Shown here piece by piece: positions 35,641-49,600 of a stretch of DNA of 64,000 nt (positions are counted from its first letter, which is position 1; each line of letters opens with the position of its first letter). The stretch is from NCBI GenBank assembly GCA_944470555.2, contig OX104130.1:71987160-72051159 (forward strand). The letters are read 5' to 3'. The translations under genes were made by a program, and so were the position numbers. Under the pieces are notes generated by a model that was given only the letters and a program-made list of their open reading frames with translations, was not told where the DNA came from and did not search any database. This DNA comes from Heterobilharzia americana (taxonomy: Eukaryota > Platyhelminthes > Trematoda > Strigeidida > Schistosomatidae).

Positions 35641-37294
35641 GTTAACGTATACTGGTGAATTCATAGTTAGTGGGTCAATGGAATGACAATAATAAGATAG
35701 ATGTTGGATGCTTGCCAGAATTCTTGGTCTCGTAATATTAATAACTGCGTACTAGAGACACCATCCACAAGCATACGCCTATAGACTTTTAAATAGATCT
35801 AAAGCTATAAGAGAGCTAGAACATATTCTATCAAGCATTCAACAACTTATCAGTGACAAATCTATGTGTTCCAGAAGTTTTTAATCAGTTTTAGTTCTAA
35901 TCACATTAGAGATGCCAAGCAAGTGAGGAAATTCATGTCAGTAATATACAATAATGGTGATAATCATTTATCAGAACAGTACTTTTTATTTTTTATAGAA
36001 ATGGTTTAAAACTTGTGAAAAGTAACAAGTGGTAAGACAATCTGTACGAATTTTTGACGAACAAAGCCTAGATCAAGAACGCAAAACCCACTGTTTGTGT
36101 ATTACTTTTAGGCACAGCCTTGTAATTCAACACCTTACCTATTGAAGTCACTCAATATGACGAACAAAAGTTAAATGGGTGTGAGACTTAGCCTTACCGT
36201 TAGTCTCTACTTCACAGATCTGTCAGTAAAAGGTAAACAATAACATGCTGTGTTTTAATGACTGAATTTTTTCTACTAAACATAAGTTATGGTCGCTAAT
36301 CTGTAAAGCCAGCATCAGGATGCACATTTCACTGATGTTAAGTGACTGTAGTCAATCGATAGGAAGCCGTGTTTGTTCAGGGTTTCGTTATTTCTGGTAC
36401 TTGTCAGTCGAGTGAGGGGACTGATGCATTCTGGGTACTTCGAGCAGAAAAGTTACTACTTATTAATTTAGGTAGTTACTAATCTCGTGTAAAACTGAAA
36501 TAGATACACTAAACCTGTTGAATATGAACGGTGTGATTTCAACGTATTGTATTCAAGCAGACAACGTCAACCAGTGACGGTGTATGAATAACTCCGTGAG
36601 AAAGCCGGAGATGAAATTTAACTAGCCAGACTTAACACACCCACAAACATCAACAGTCAATCAAGTTGGACTCAGGAAAAGAAGAATGTAATAAATATCT
36701 ATCTATACACAGTCAATTAACTATACTTCCTTATGAAACAATGAGGCTTTGATGGTCATATCTAACTGGATAATGAAACGTTAGTCAACTCAAACCCTAG
36801 CTTAGGCAATAAATTTATCATTAATTTCTTTGAAAGATATTTAAGTGCAACTCTTGTAAAAAGGCTACCGACTGAAATAGCTGCTACTAAGTATAGGATA
36901 TTATTGCTTAAGTGACTCCAAAAGAGATGATACATACCCTTCAACTTTATGTAAACAGAAACAGAAGTAGCCTTGTAACCACTCCATTATGATAATACAA
37001 CTAACTGTACATCGCAATGAATCAGACATGTTTTTTCCGAATACTCTCGTATACTTTACTATGTAAATACATAAGTGTATAGTTGTATAGTGCGAATTGG
37101 TTTGAGCACATCACATACCGCATACAAGATAAGTCAGAAAATCATATTAAATTCAGAATTTCATAACCATTAAACCCAAGATCTATATAGACTTATTTCA
37201 AATACGCTAGTGTAACTGTGCTTGAATGAACTTCCATGAAGACACACGAGCAGTTAGCGTAATCTCTGATCATCGATAATCACTTCTACTTTTA
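35641..37294. other. intergenic with hammerhead-like family B fragment
   Basis: Mostly unrecognised. Holds the family B fragment at 36345-36440. Confidence 0.6.
36345..36440 (-). mobile_element. family B hammerhead fragment
   Basis: On the - strand CTGACAAG (36399-36406 region), hairpin GTACCAGAAATAAC, then GAAACCCTGAAC. Homologous to 8283-8360 and 55755-55860. The tRNA-like head is absent. It lies about 700 bases beyond the 5' side of the PLE fragment at 34270-35640; PLEs elsewhere carry hammerheads in their terminal repeats, so either origin is possible. Confidence 0.6.
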
Positions 37295-37425
37295 TACTGG
37301 GTGATATTTGAAGGTGAGATGAAAATTTGGACCGCAAGCGGATTCGAGCTAGCTATTATTGGGTTTCCGGCCCGATGCTCCATCAGTTGAGCTACGAGAT
37401 AGCTGTAGTTTGGCAGACTTTTATT
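37295..37425 (-). mobile_element. tRNA-like short element (family D) fragment
   Basis: On the - strand TCGTAGCTCA...GGAGCATCGGG and GCTCGAATCC give tRNA-like A and B boxes. Homologous to 47640-47800 and 58237-58543. Arms do not pair as in a working tRNA. An AATAAA (- strand, 37420-37425) here lies about 175 bases beyond the DYNC2I2 stop and could serve as its poly(A) signal. Confidence 0.6.
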
Positions 37426-37599
37426 CTTAACACTATTTGTGGTGCAAATAAATGCTTGAAGTATTCTGAGTTAGCAAATCAATAATCGAGTGATAAATTT
37501 ACATTTACATGAATTAATAATGAATTAGTATAAATTGATTATCTAAATGCACAACCTAATAATGTAAAATACTTAAGTTGAGCGGCGTACATAAATAAA

Positions 37600-37696
37600 T
37601 CAGATGGTTACTTTTGGTGATAATTCTTTGATCAAAGTGCCAAGATCCCAGATATAGGTGTTTCCATTAGTACTTCCAGTAGCTAAGAGTCTGGAA
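37600..37696 (-). CDS. DYNC2I2: DYNC2I2-like terminal exon
   Basis: 97 bases after a 53-base intron (37697-37749). Acceptor CTATTACTTCAG. Codes SRLLATGSTNGNTYIWDLGT and LIKELSPKVTI, then TGA at 37602-37600. The last WD blade closes the propeller with almost no C-terminal tail. Confidence 0.9.
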
Positions 37697-40600
37697 CTGA
37701 AGTAATAGGAAGATAAAAATGTTATTTAACTTGAAAAACAGCTACTTACTCTCTATGATTCAATTCTGCACTTATAATGGCACCTTGATCTTCATTATGT
37801 CCCTGAGATGTCAGTGAATACAACAGCACGGGTTGAAAATTATACTCTTTCTCTGTATGAATATTGTTTTGCATTGTAATAACTGATACAACCGTTCCAT
37901 CACCAATTAGGTCATATATCAGTATAGAATTGCATTCAGTGATACATATGAAGATATTTGATAAATATGGTGAGAATTTGGCGATAAGTACAGATCCTTC
38001 ACCTGGATCAATATTTATTAAAGGTGAGTTTTGTAAAACACTAAATAGCTGGGAAAAACAAATTGGAAGAGAAGAAGTATCCTGTTTAGTTACAGTATGT
38101 TTAGATTATTTCATACAGATAACACCACAACATGATTCTTTGTGAGTCACCTTCCCCCTGATTGCTAAATAGATAGCAAATAGACAGCTCTAGTCAGTTT
38201 TGAGTATTTCGAAACGACAACAGATTTGATAGTGATTCAATAATTTCCATTGGTACATTGAGAGTAAGATATTCTGAGAAGAGACTCTTTTCAACGAATT
38301 TATTTTCAAGCTGTACTTTCGCAAATATATGATATTTGAAAGGGTATATTCCTTCAGGAAAACTAAATAAAATATGATGATGACACTAATAATAAAATGG
38401 ATGATGACGTCCTTCTCACCAAACGTAAGATTGGATTCCATAAAAGACCCATCTACTGAAAAGCAACGTGGAACGGACAACTAAATAATTTTTATATCTG
38501 GGTGTCAGTCGGTAGAAGAAGAAATCTTATTCACTCTCTCTGTTATCGAATAAAAAATATCTGTAGTGAAGATTGTATTGATGTAGAGCTATCGTTTTTA
38601 AAAAGCAATTTAATCAAGAACGGTTACTCATGTCGTTTTACTGATAAAAATATTCGAGAAAGAAATACCAAACCGGTCATCCACTCGGTCTCAAAGTAAA
38701 GATTGTTCATCAGCCTAGAATTTAAAGGTGATCAAACATCAGATGTATCCAAGAATCGTCTATGCTGGTCAATCAATAGAACTTTCTTAGCAGCAAGACT
38801 CCAAAAGACTTTTACCAGCCCTAAACTATTCTCCGTTTGTGTTAAAGATAAGCTTTCTCGTTTGGCCACCTCTATGTATATCTACTGGTTTATCTGCTCT
38901 TGTGGAGCCAAATGCATCGACCATAGCCAGACAATGCTTTCTACACTTATATGAGAACACGTTCTAGCTTGGTTTCATAAAGGTGAAAGAAAGTCTGTTA
39001 GAAGTTTGATTCTAGAACATTTGATTGATTTCCATCACTCGACAAACCCGGACAATAACATAAAAATTATTTATTAAACTCCCCCAAACTTCCCACGTTT
39101 TCAGCTCTTTAAAACAGCAGAGACTTTTGCTATTCATGAGCTAAAACCAGGTTTGTGCGCACAAAGGAAGTATATACAGTCACTGTTCTTACCATAGCCA
39201 TGACATTTTCCCATCCTTATTAATTTCCCCTCCGCCTACTTTGTTAATTTAACCTTTGTATCCTTCCTTTATCACTATTATTGTAGTCATAACTGCTTTC
39301 ACTTTGATTAGTTCCTGGTGTTACTTCACTTAACTATCTTAAACTTTTTAGAAAACATTGATTTCATGTTGAACAACTTACCTAATTACATTTTAGTTGG
39401 CAAAGATTCACAAGTTCATTGACTAAATTACGTTTCTTGCCTATTACCCTGCACTTCACGTCACCACTGTTCATACGATAATCTCATGATAGACGAGCAA
39501 CTCTACGATGATACTTATAGTCTACTTTCAGAGACCATGTCTCATAGTTGCATAATTGCAGAAAGCAGACTAGTGCACCATATATCCATCCTTAGATTAG
39601 TAGCTTTAAGTTAAGTGATATTCATATTACATCTGATTAGAAAGATACACAAGTCCAGTGCATAAACCCCTACACAAAAATCAGAATACTTGATACTTTC
39701 TTCAAATGAGGTGTAAAGATTCAAACGTGTTCTAGTCGACCGTTGTTGCATACATACTAATAGGAATCGGAATTTCAAGAGTATATTGCATAAAAGGCAG
39801 GCTAACTTTACGTAAACTTCGGGTGAACCAGAATCCGATCATCATAAAGTCTTATAAACGCTCAAAGGCGATTGTTATGGAGAAAGCGGAATACCGTTTA
39901 CTACTGCTTTGTATGTGTAGAAATATTCACTTTGAGATGTTATATAAATTTCCAGGTGATGATTTCTGTCGAAATTCCTCTTTCCTCACGTTTTTTGTTT
40001 GCTTTGAATATACCAGTCTCTTACACAACACTGTTTAAGTTGGTTTATTTACAATTACTTCTATCTTAACCATAATTGGACGTCTCATGTAAAAATATAA
40101 ACAATGTCATAACAAAAATTGGCATAAGTGTAAAATATAGGCACTGTAGTAGAATGTAACTCCACATTAGACTTGATTATTTGATTAATAAAACACAGTG
40201 ATATGGTATTACTTACTTAATTGCCTTTCCAGCATAAATTATTACTCATAATCACACTCCTTTCAATATCTGATTTTTATACTCCTGTCACCTCATATAT
40301 TTTGTTTTTATTGGTAGTAAAGTTTTCCATATCTCTGATATAGGTGTTGTATCATTTCTATTACTATATGTGTTGTGTATTGATTCGATGAGCAAAGATT
40401 CAGTAGTTAATCTCTGTCTCTCTCTACCTAATTATATTGGACTTAAGTACAGACGTTTTATCCTGTTGTGTGTTAATGCATGCATTGGAATAGAGAAGTT
40501 TATTCTACATTAGTGAACTTATTCGGGTCTGTCATTCCATATTTAGCTAAGTCCCTAAATCTCGCTAATCTAACTGACCCTAACCGTCAAAACGTCTTGA

Positions 40601-43600
40601 TGATCAAGGAGTTGAGCACTGAATTACGTCATAAACAACATCCCAGTAAAGAAGTAATATGAGTTTGTATTTCTGTAGTGCAATATAACGAGCACGCGAT
40701 CTCTTTACCTGATCTCAGTCCATCGGTCAACTAAATATGATAAATTTATCAAACAATGTTAATCTAATGTAGTGTCAAACAAATAAGTTGTGGCAAACAA
40801 GTTGGTTCGTTGCCAGAGGTCATAGATACAGTGCCAGTTGATAAATCTAAAAAGAACTGTATCTAAGTTGTTGATCCAATCTACCATACGACCAATACAA
40901 TAATTACACGAAGATTTATCATGGTCACAGAGGATATGCTAAAAAAATGTTTTTATGTCAACTTTGTTTACTCCTGAATATTCAGAGAAAAATATTACTA
41001 AATACGGCAAACCTTGTCATATCATTTCTTAAACACAGTTTCATTACAAACCAGTTGTCAATGGAAACACATAACTGTAAACCAAACTGAAGATTGTTTT
41101 CGGAAAAAGTTTTGTATATTTACCTGTACACCTTGATTCAATCCGCATACAAGAATAAGGTTTGGGTAGAATGCATTCCAGTCTACTGAATAAATTGGAC
41201 CATTGTGACGAGCTAGCGAAAATTTAACCGGCGATGGCATACACTCATCCACGACCTCCTCTAAAATGGGGGCAAAATTAGGAATTAAAGCAGAATAGTT
41301 CAATATGAAAATTTCAAAAACCATTCCAAGGATCTTTTCTTTAAAGCTAAATGTATTGTTCCTGAGGATTTTGAAGAAATAAAAAGTATTTCAAATGACT
41401 TATTAACGACTGAACTAAGAGAGAGTAGGATTTTGAGGAACAAAAATACTTTTAAGTGGAATTTTACTTAAAATCATCAAACGCAACTACCACCACATGG
41501 AAGCATTGACTTGACTGACATCGGTGTTGAAAATTCGGATCTTGTACATGCTACATGCTGAGTAGAGTGCGGTTGATCTCCACACACGGTTTCAGATTGA
41601 TAAAAGCCTGTCTTGCTTTTCCGATCCTGGCTTCGACGTCTTCATCTGTGCCTGTGCCGCCTGTAGTTGAAAGGATGCTGCCTGCCTAGGTAGGTGAAAG
41701 AGACAACTTCCCTTAGGTTTCTGCCGTTCATGGTGATTGGTGCTTGTTGTTGTTGGTGGTGTTGGTTGGGTATCTTCATCACCTCTGTCTTCTCTATGTT
41801 CACCTGAAGGAAGTCTCGTCTTCGCTGCCCTGCCTCTACTATCAACTTGTTGGTATTTGCCTGTAGATCTTCGAGTTTGTGCGACATTAGACATAAATGA
41901 TCATCGGCGAAATCCAAATCTTCTTCTAGGGTCTTTTCATTGGTCTAGCCAGTATAGGCCCCTATTCTCGCTCCTCGCAGTTTGTTGCATGATCCAGTCC
42001 AGTGAACTACAACCAGAAAGGTCATCAGTGATAGTAGGCGCAACCTTGTCTTACTCCTGTCTTCACTTCAAAGTCATCACTGAGCTTTCCATTGTGAATC
42101 ACTTGGCATATAGCATCATATACCATATAGTTCCTGTTGAATGAGGTTGATAAAGATTTGTGGCATCAAAACCATAGTGTTTAAGGAGTTGTCAAATTAC
42201 TTCCCAGTCGACGCCTCGATCGAAGGCCTTTCCAAAATCGATGAAGTTGAGACAAGGTAGAGAGTTGACTGGCATTCTGTGCTTCGTTCTATGACGATGC
42301 GCGGCGTAGCGTTACAATTTGATCCTCACATGATTTGTTCTTCCTGAATCCAGCCAGCCTGTTCTGGTCTTAATTTTGAATCGGGAGCATCCTTTAGTCT
42401 CTCCAGGATGGTGCAGCTTAATATTTTGCAATAATGCTAGGAGAGTGTACGTTGTTGTCTCTGAGTCTGCTTTCAGTGCTTCTGGAGGAATCCCATGTGG
42501 TCCTGCTGCTTTCCCGAATTTCAGCAACTGTATGGCGTTTAGGACTACACTTCGGCTTTTGTTAAAGGGCATGAGTATACTGGTAATTCTGTGACTGACC
42601 TGCTGGTGGTATTCCAAGATGGGCTGCAGGTGGTGATGGTGGTCCATTCAAGAGTTTCTTGAAGTGGTCAACTCATCGTTTCCTTTGTTTCTCCTCTTTG
42701 CTAACTAGGTTTTCTTCAACATCCTTCAATGGTTTCATTTGTGTTAACCTCTTCCCAGATAGTATTTTCGTTATTTGATGTAGTGTTGACAGGTCTTTGT
42801 CTCTCCTATCTGCAGCCTATCCTGCTTCTTTTGCAAGTCTGTCGTAGAAGTGTCTTTTGTCTTTGAGTGCACTCTTCTTCACTTCTTTGTCCAGTGTAGT
42901 GTTTTATTAGTTGTGTTCAGTTCTTCTTTTCGTTGTTCATCCTTGCAGTGCAATGGCTCATCTTTTTATTCACCATCACTATTTCCCTCATCTATCAGCT
43001 TCCATGTTTCCATCGAGATCCATTCCTTGTCTCTTGTTTCTTTCTAACACGGTTATGCATGTTTCCTTCCACATCTCTTTCGAAGAGTCCCAGTGTTCTT
43101 CGATGCAGGTTTCTTCAGGGATGTTACTCAATACCTCTCATTTTTTCCTAATGACTGGCATGAAAATGTCCTTCGTAGTTTCGTCCTTCAGTCTCCGATC
43201 TGGGTGTTCAACTTCAACTGTGGTATATCATCAACCTCTTTGAGGGTCCCTTGCGCTAGATAGTTAGTGGTGTGAACCTACATCTGCTCCTCTTCTTGAC
43301 CTGATTTTGTGTCCAGTAGGCTGCACCTCCATCTCCACTTCCTTCAGATTGAGATGAAGTCGACCTGACTTTTAGTGTAATGTGTCCATCTGGCGAGAAC
43401 AAATCCATATCGCTTGTGAATATCCTTGTACCTGTACACACTGCCTCCAATCACCAAGTCATTAAATGCCCAGAAATCTGCAAACGGTTCTCCATTCTTG
43501 CTCATTTCACTGAGTGCTTCGCGACTCATGACGACTTTTCTTCCTGTGTCGTCCGCTCCCAGTTTGGCATTCATGTCGCTCATTAGAATTCGGATGTCGC

Positions 43601-46600
43601 CAACTGGTGTATTGTCTAGTACTGATTGCAGTTGTCTATAGAATTCCCCCTTATTCTCCTCATCTGCATTATTTGTAGGTGCATTGCGTGTCAATGTATG
43701 ATTGTGACTTAACTTCCTTTTGATTTCAACCTTGCTGTCATGACCCTGCAAGAGGAGATTGGTTCTCACTGCATGATAGCCCTCAATGTTCTTAGGGACG
43801 TCGTGATAGCCACTCAGAAACTCAGTATGCTCGTGGTTGTCGTCTGGGTGACAACATCGGAGTAGACTATTGACTCTCGAGTTGACAGTTTGGAGAGTCC
43901 ACTTCCATTCCATCGGCCTTGCAGATCCCTAGCCTAGCACTTCTATGTTATACCTTCTCATCTTGGCAATCTGGACAGCCTTTCTACCCATGTTCAAACA
44001 TTGAGCGGACATTCCATATCCCCAATCTTACTTTCGCTTTCATCGAGAGAAGCGAAGACACATCAGCCAATTGGCTTCCCGAAGGCTTTCAGCAAGTGGC
44101 GTCATTTCGTCTTCCTGATTCCAGCCAGGAATAAGTTTAATTTTATTTTTTATGTTTTCTTCGTGTTTTGAAGTTTCTTAAATCATTGGATTGGTTGCTA
44201 GTCCTATGCCCAACCTTCCCTCTTCATCCGGGCTAGTAACTAGTTACTTATACGAGGTTACAACGTTATATCTGTATACATATACAGTGGACTTGGTTTT
44301 TTACACTGGCATCTTCTCTACAACCAATCTCATATTGACAAGTAAAATCAAGTGCTTTTTCTCGACATTTCTGGTGTATGTCGACTGATCTGAAAGACTT
44401 CAGGGATCCTAATCTCCTCTGAATGACCTGGAAAATCATAGTGGACACCATAACAACACTTAGCCATAGTAGCACTATATGGCGAATGGAAGTATATTGA
44501 AAAGTGCAAACTATCGAATTCCAGTTCGATGTCTGAATTGTTTCATATTCATTCCAAGAGGAAATATCTAGAGCTTGATGCACCATGAGTTTGTTAATGA
44601 GAACAGACTAAGAGTTTGAAAATGGGGTTAACGAACAGTATTATGCTTCACGATTATTGGTGCTTCTCCAAGTCATTTTTATCAGTAAGGAAAACTTTTT
44701 CGAAATTTATTTAATAAGATAAATGCTTTCCAATGAATAAAAAAACTGAATAGCTATACTGTGTTTTTCGGCGGTATATATGTATATGAACCATTTAGTG
44801 CTCTGACGCGATACGATTAACGGTAGAACAGTGACCTCCGAACGTGATATTCAGCCAATACCAGAAAAAGAAGACAATGGTACGATTATATTTTTTCAAT
44901 GGCCTTGACTAGGACAAAAAAAATAGTATATCAAAAGTGTAAAATGAACTAATCAGCGTTTAGTATCTTAAATCGCGGTAAAAGTAAGTAACATTGCATG
45001 GAGTGAAAAAGACGCAAACATAGGGTTTGGATTTTACAATGAAAATATATGTTAGTTTTCAAGGATCAGTCATCTCTAAAGAATACATAAGTTGATTTTA
45101 TTTCCATCTGCTTCAAACAATCATATATCATTAGGCTTTCCAGCGACTGATATATCTCATCACATTGGTTCCATAAAGCTAAATAACAAAATGAACTTCA
45201 TTTCAGTAGACTTAGATAATAATGCGTTAGAAAAGGTCTGAGCTGGTGATCAGCTTCATTCGTTTTAGGATAACATCATATTCTCTTTCTGATGACCAAG
45301 GAGCATCTTTACATAGATGACTCAATATCATGGATATCATGTCGGGATGGTAGCAAGATTGAATACTAGCTGATGGGACCCAGGGGTGGTCGAAGCGTCA
45401 TATGGATTGGGATTGAAACTCGATGTTTCGCACAAATGTGAAGATGTCAACCGGATGCATCATAGATGGACCTTAAGTATTCTACTGATTGCTACTAGAA
45501 TTATTGTTTTTCTGTTCTCCACCAAAACCATTCTCTACGACTCATTGGAGGAATGGATGTATTGGATTCGGTAATTACCCTGAAGAGGTTGCAACTAACA
45601 AGGGCCGTCGAGTTAAGCAACAATGTCTAGAATGCCTGTCAACATATTATTCATGAACTGTTGGAAAGTGGCAGGAAGTAGTCACAATCCCGAAAGACAA
45701 ACGGTTGTACTGTAAAAGACGTCGATTAGCGTTCACGATTAGTAGTATGCAACATCATGGTCAAATCTGCAAAAAACTTGTCCCTATTTGGAGTAGTAAA
45801 TAGATTATCTACAATAGGCAAGATACTGCTCTTAAGCAACATTTGAAGATGCTGAAAAACCAGCACGCAGCCAAAAAGAACAGTTAGCTTTGTTTTTGAT
45901 GACGTTAAGGGTGCTCCGGAAAAAATAAGAGCTTAGTCTTACTAAGGGTTAACGACTTACATGAGACGAATCATCTGTAACGAAAAACAGGATATGAATT
46001 TGATTTCAAGAGTACAACAGATTGTGTTGTGCTGCAGTGGCTGTAGCCAGGTTGAAAAACACCTGCATATTCTTTAGAAGTATCATCAGAATCCATCCGA
46101 TAATGCTTGAATTTTATTCCTCTCCTTATTCAATAAGTCAGTGAGTCACAAGTTCTCTTACCAGTTGACACCCAGCCGGTTGCGGTCAGTGTCAGTAACG
46201 TAACAAACTACTTTGCATACAGCTTCCCTAAATAGGATGTATCAGTGAAAGTGAATTGTGAATAAAGTTTACCTCCTTCATGCACTGCTTTAGTTGTTAT
46301 ACATATTTTCTGCCAGCTAAGGTTGCAGTATTACTTCCGGGAGGCCACTGTCATCGGAAGCCGCATTACCCTGTAGGCACGCAGGCTGACCATTTATATT
46401 GAGCGTTATAAATTTTCGTCAATTTGAACCACTATTATTAAACGTAGCTGAGATGCTGAGTGATTCTATCGTAGACCAACAACCGAGTATGTTTATTTTC
46501 TGTCAAATCCATTTGATTAGAAGCAAAAACCGTCTTTGTGACCTACTATCTGAATATAATGATACATATGTTGCTTGAAGGGGTAAGATTTCACGTGAAA

Positions 46601-49600
46601 CCAAGCTTCGTGATGCCAACACGACGATGTTGGTTTCGATTGAATTTCTCTTGTAGGGTTGCATGCTGCATTAAACAAAGTAGACTTGGTTGGTGATACT
46701 GAATATTTCAAGACATGAACTTCTGTCTGCATAAGACTAGTTTCACGGCGTATAATAGTAGGTCATTGTTATTCTTTACCAATTTTTATGAATATCAGAT
46801 TCAGATCTTGTTCAAAAAGATTTAATAGGCATGCGCATATATCTGGAAATTTTGTAGGTTGAAGAGCACAGATAAATATGAGTACTTTGGATTGTTCATA
46901 TATTAGAGATTTCAGCTTAAATTTTTAGCATACTATATCCACAGTCCTAAGTTGCGTTAGTTCAATACTAATTTCATGCAGTCGCAGTGTACACTGAAGA
47001 GCGAACGATGTTCTCCGAACTGTTAACTTAGTGTTCCAACTGTTTCATCAAATGTTCTATCCCATATGTTTAGTGGAAAAATCAGATTGCAGAATTTATC
47101 TGACTCACTGGAATCAAGCTTTCAGAGTAAAAGTCTCACTCTCCATGCACCATCTTGATTTGTAAAATCACTTCGTAGAAGACCTTGATTCATTAGCGGA
47201 AGATGGATTAAAACGTAGAACCACCACGCAGTTTCACTATTTTCAGCTGTTTCTGTCACAGTAAATCTATTTTAAACACCTCAGTGACAAAATGTTGTGC
47301 TTCTTATCATTTAAACAGTACATATGCTCCTAACTAATGGCTAACTTGTATGCCATATACCTGAGAAATCCAACACCTCAGATGATAATTTCAAATTTGT
47401 AAAGGAACAGATAATTTTCTATTCGAATCTGGGAGCCTTCTAACAATAATGTAGACACTTCAGACTGATAAGGCGATGGAAGGTTGCGTATTTACGTAGA
47501 AGATTACGTAAACTTTGCTAACTGTAACCTATGAGAGATGGAATGAGACTGTTGACTTATGAACCACTAAATAACATCTACTTCTTAAGACTTATAGAGT
47601 TGTCATTTTGGCTCTCTTAGATAGGCGTAGTCTGGTAAACTAGTATTTATACTGGGTGATGATTGAAGGTGAAATGAAAATCTGGTCAGTCGTGGGGTTC
47701 AGACCAGCGACCAACTGAGCTACGAGGCAAAACTGCTGACCAGGTTTTTATTTCACTTTAATCACCAAACGTTTCGCTCGACTACCATGTGAATTCGTGA
47801 AACGTTACTATCGCTTGATCGTACTCACACTGGCTTCCTATTCAAGACTTCTTATCCTAGTCCAAAACTAACCGAATTATAGAGGGTGAGGATTATACTG
47901 ATTATCGTTTTGACTGTCTGAGATAGCCCTGGTTCAGCAGACTAGTATACAATGCCACAAACCAGCACTGTCCATCTTTATAAAATAAACCATGAATGAA
48001 ACATGGTAAATTTATTTAAATCGTGTCTGGCTATACAAACCTAAGTAGAATGCACAGGATTCTAATCCTGAATACAAAGGTTGGAAAACGATTACCTGTG
48101 TTAAGTTGATTACACAGATTACGTAACTAGTAAAGACATTACTATGAATAGTGTTTAATATTTTATCCACTTGTTTGTTCATTCATGCTTGAGGTGAACG
48201 GTCTTTTACGTTCAAAATAATTCTGTTGAGAATCATAGGCAGATAAAAACCGTTTTATATGAGACCATATATGCCTATATTTATTTGCATAAATACATAC
48301 TTATCAGCATTAATTGTTTATTTCTACTAAATTTGGTACGCAAAAATGCATACTGATGGATAATAGCAAACAGTGGAATCTACAAAGCACGTTTCGTTCT
48401 GCTTGGGACTTGTCAGATGAATGTACCTGCGTCTCAGTGAACGATGTTGTTCTCACTAAGACTCGAACTGCGACAAATCACGTCGAACGCCAGAACGTCA
48501 TCCACTAAGCTACAGAGTCGCGATATGTGCAATAAGATAGAAATATATGAGTTTGTTTCAAGAATTTTTAAAATATTCTACTCAGAGATTACAAACGACT
48601 TATGTATAGATTATTTTAAATGTTACAAGCCAACTACTCCCTAATTTATTATGCAGATTATAACCTTTACGACGGAAAATGAAATTAAGCCGATTTTTGG
48701 AGTGGGACGCGAATAGACGAACTAATAAATCCCTTAAAATATGACTGGTTACTAAAAAGCTTTGGTAACAAAAAAAGCAAATTTATTTAAGACTAGTCTT
48801 CCTTTAATCGCCTAACACTTAGTCGTTCAAATTGTCATATGGTTAATTTAGCTGAGGATGTGAATAGAATTTCAATGAACTGCTTCAGTTTCATGACTCT
48901 TATTGATAGCTCTATAGTAATAGTATGCGATCTTTCTTGGCCTATACTTTTCTTCTAATCTTCAGTGATCTCTCCATATTCTAAAGCTTTCAAGGAAGTC
49001 CCATCTCCTAACTTTTTATATAAGGGGACTCAGCTGTTTTGGCACAACTCAACTCCTACTCTTTTATTCTTTATAGAATTCCAGAGGGAAGAGTATACTT
49101 CATTGCACAGGATTTTGAAGGCACCTTCAACCGTACCGATAATAGATACGATTATGGTAAGGCATGTTAACTTATGTAAACAGCTGGTTGCAAATATTTT
49201 ATCTAATGATAACTTGCCTCAACATACATAACCAATTTTTTTATTTGTCCTCAGGGAAAACAAGAAGTATACTAAACTTTATGCGAGCCTGACAGCATAC
49301 AAACACTCAACTTTATTTAGTTTGTCTACTGTTTGAAGTAAAACACGTCGGAAACAACCTTATCAATCGGCCTTGCAAGAGCAAACAGATGTTATAGCAC
49401 TACAGTCATTATGTATTTAAGAAATGCTATTACTATTATTTTTAATTCTTTGTACATCATAATATTATTCTTAATATATTTGGAAAGTGTTGTACAACGA
49501 GCAAGGCTTGCAATATTATATCCCGAAAATTCTGCACAATAAACTAAGTTATGGGTCAGAATAAAGCAAATACATTACATATATTATTGTTATTATCATT

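Noticed and set aside
37695..37750. Reading the 53-base gap between the last two DYNC2I2 exons as coding
   Set aside because: The gap contains an in-frame stop right after the donor and has proper GT and AG ends, so it is a short intron.
43344..43913. 189-codon open frame on the - strand as an independent gene
   Set aside because: It is the endonuclease part of a decayed SR2-like copy (41485-44262).
48965..49231. 88-codon open frame on the + strand
   Set aside because: No recognisable domain and no splice context. Probably chance in AT-rich DNA.
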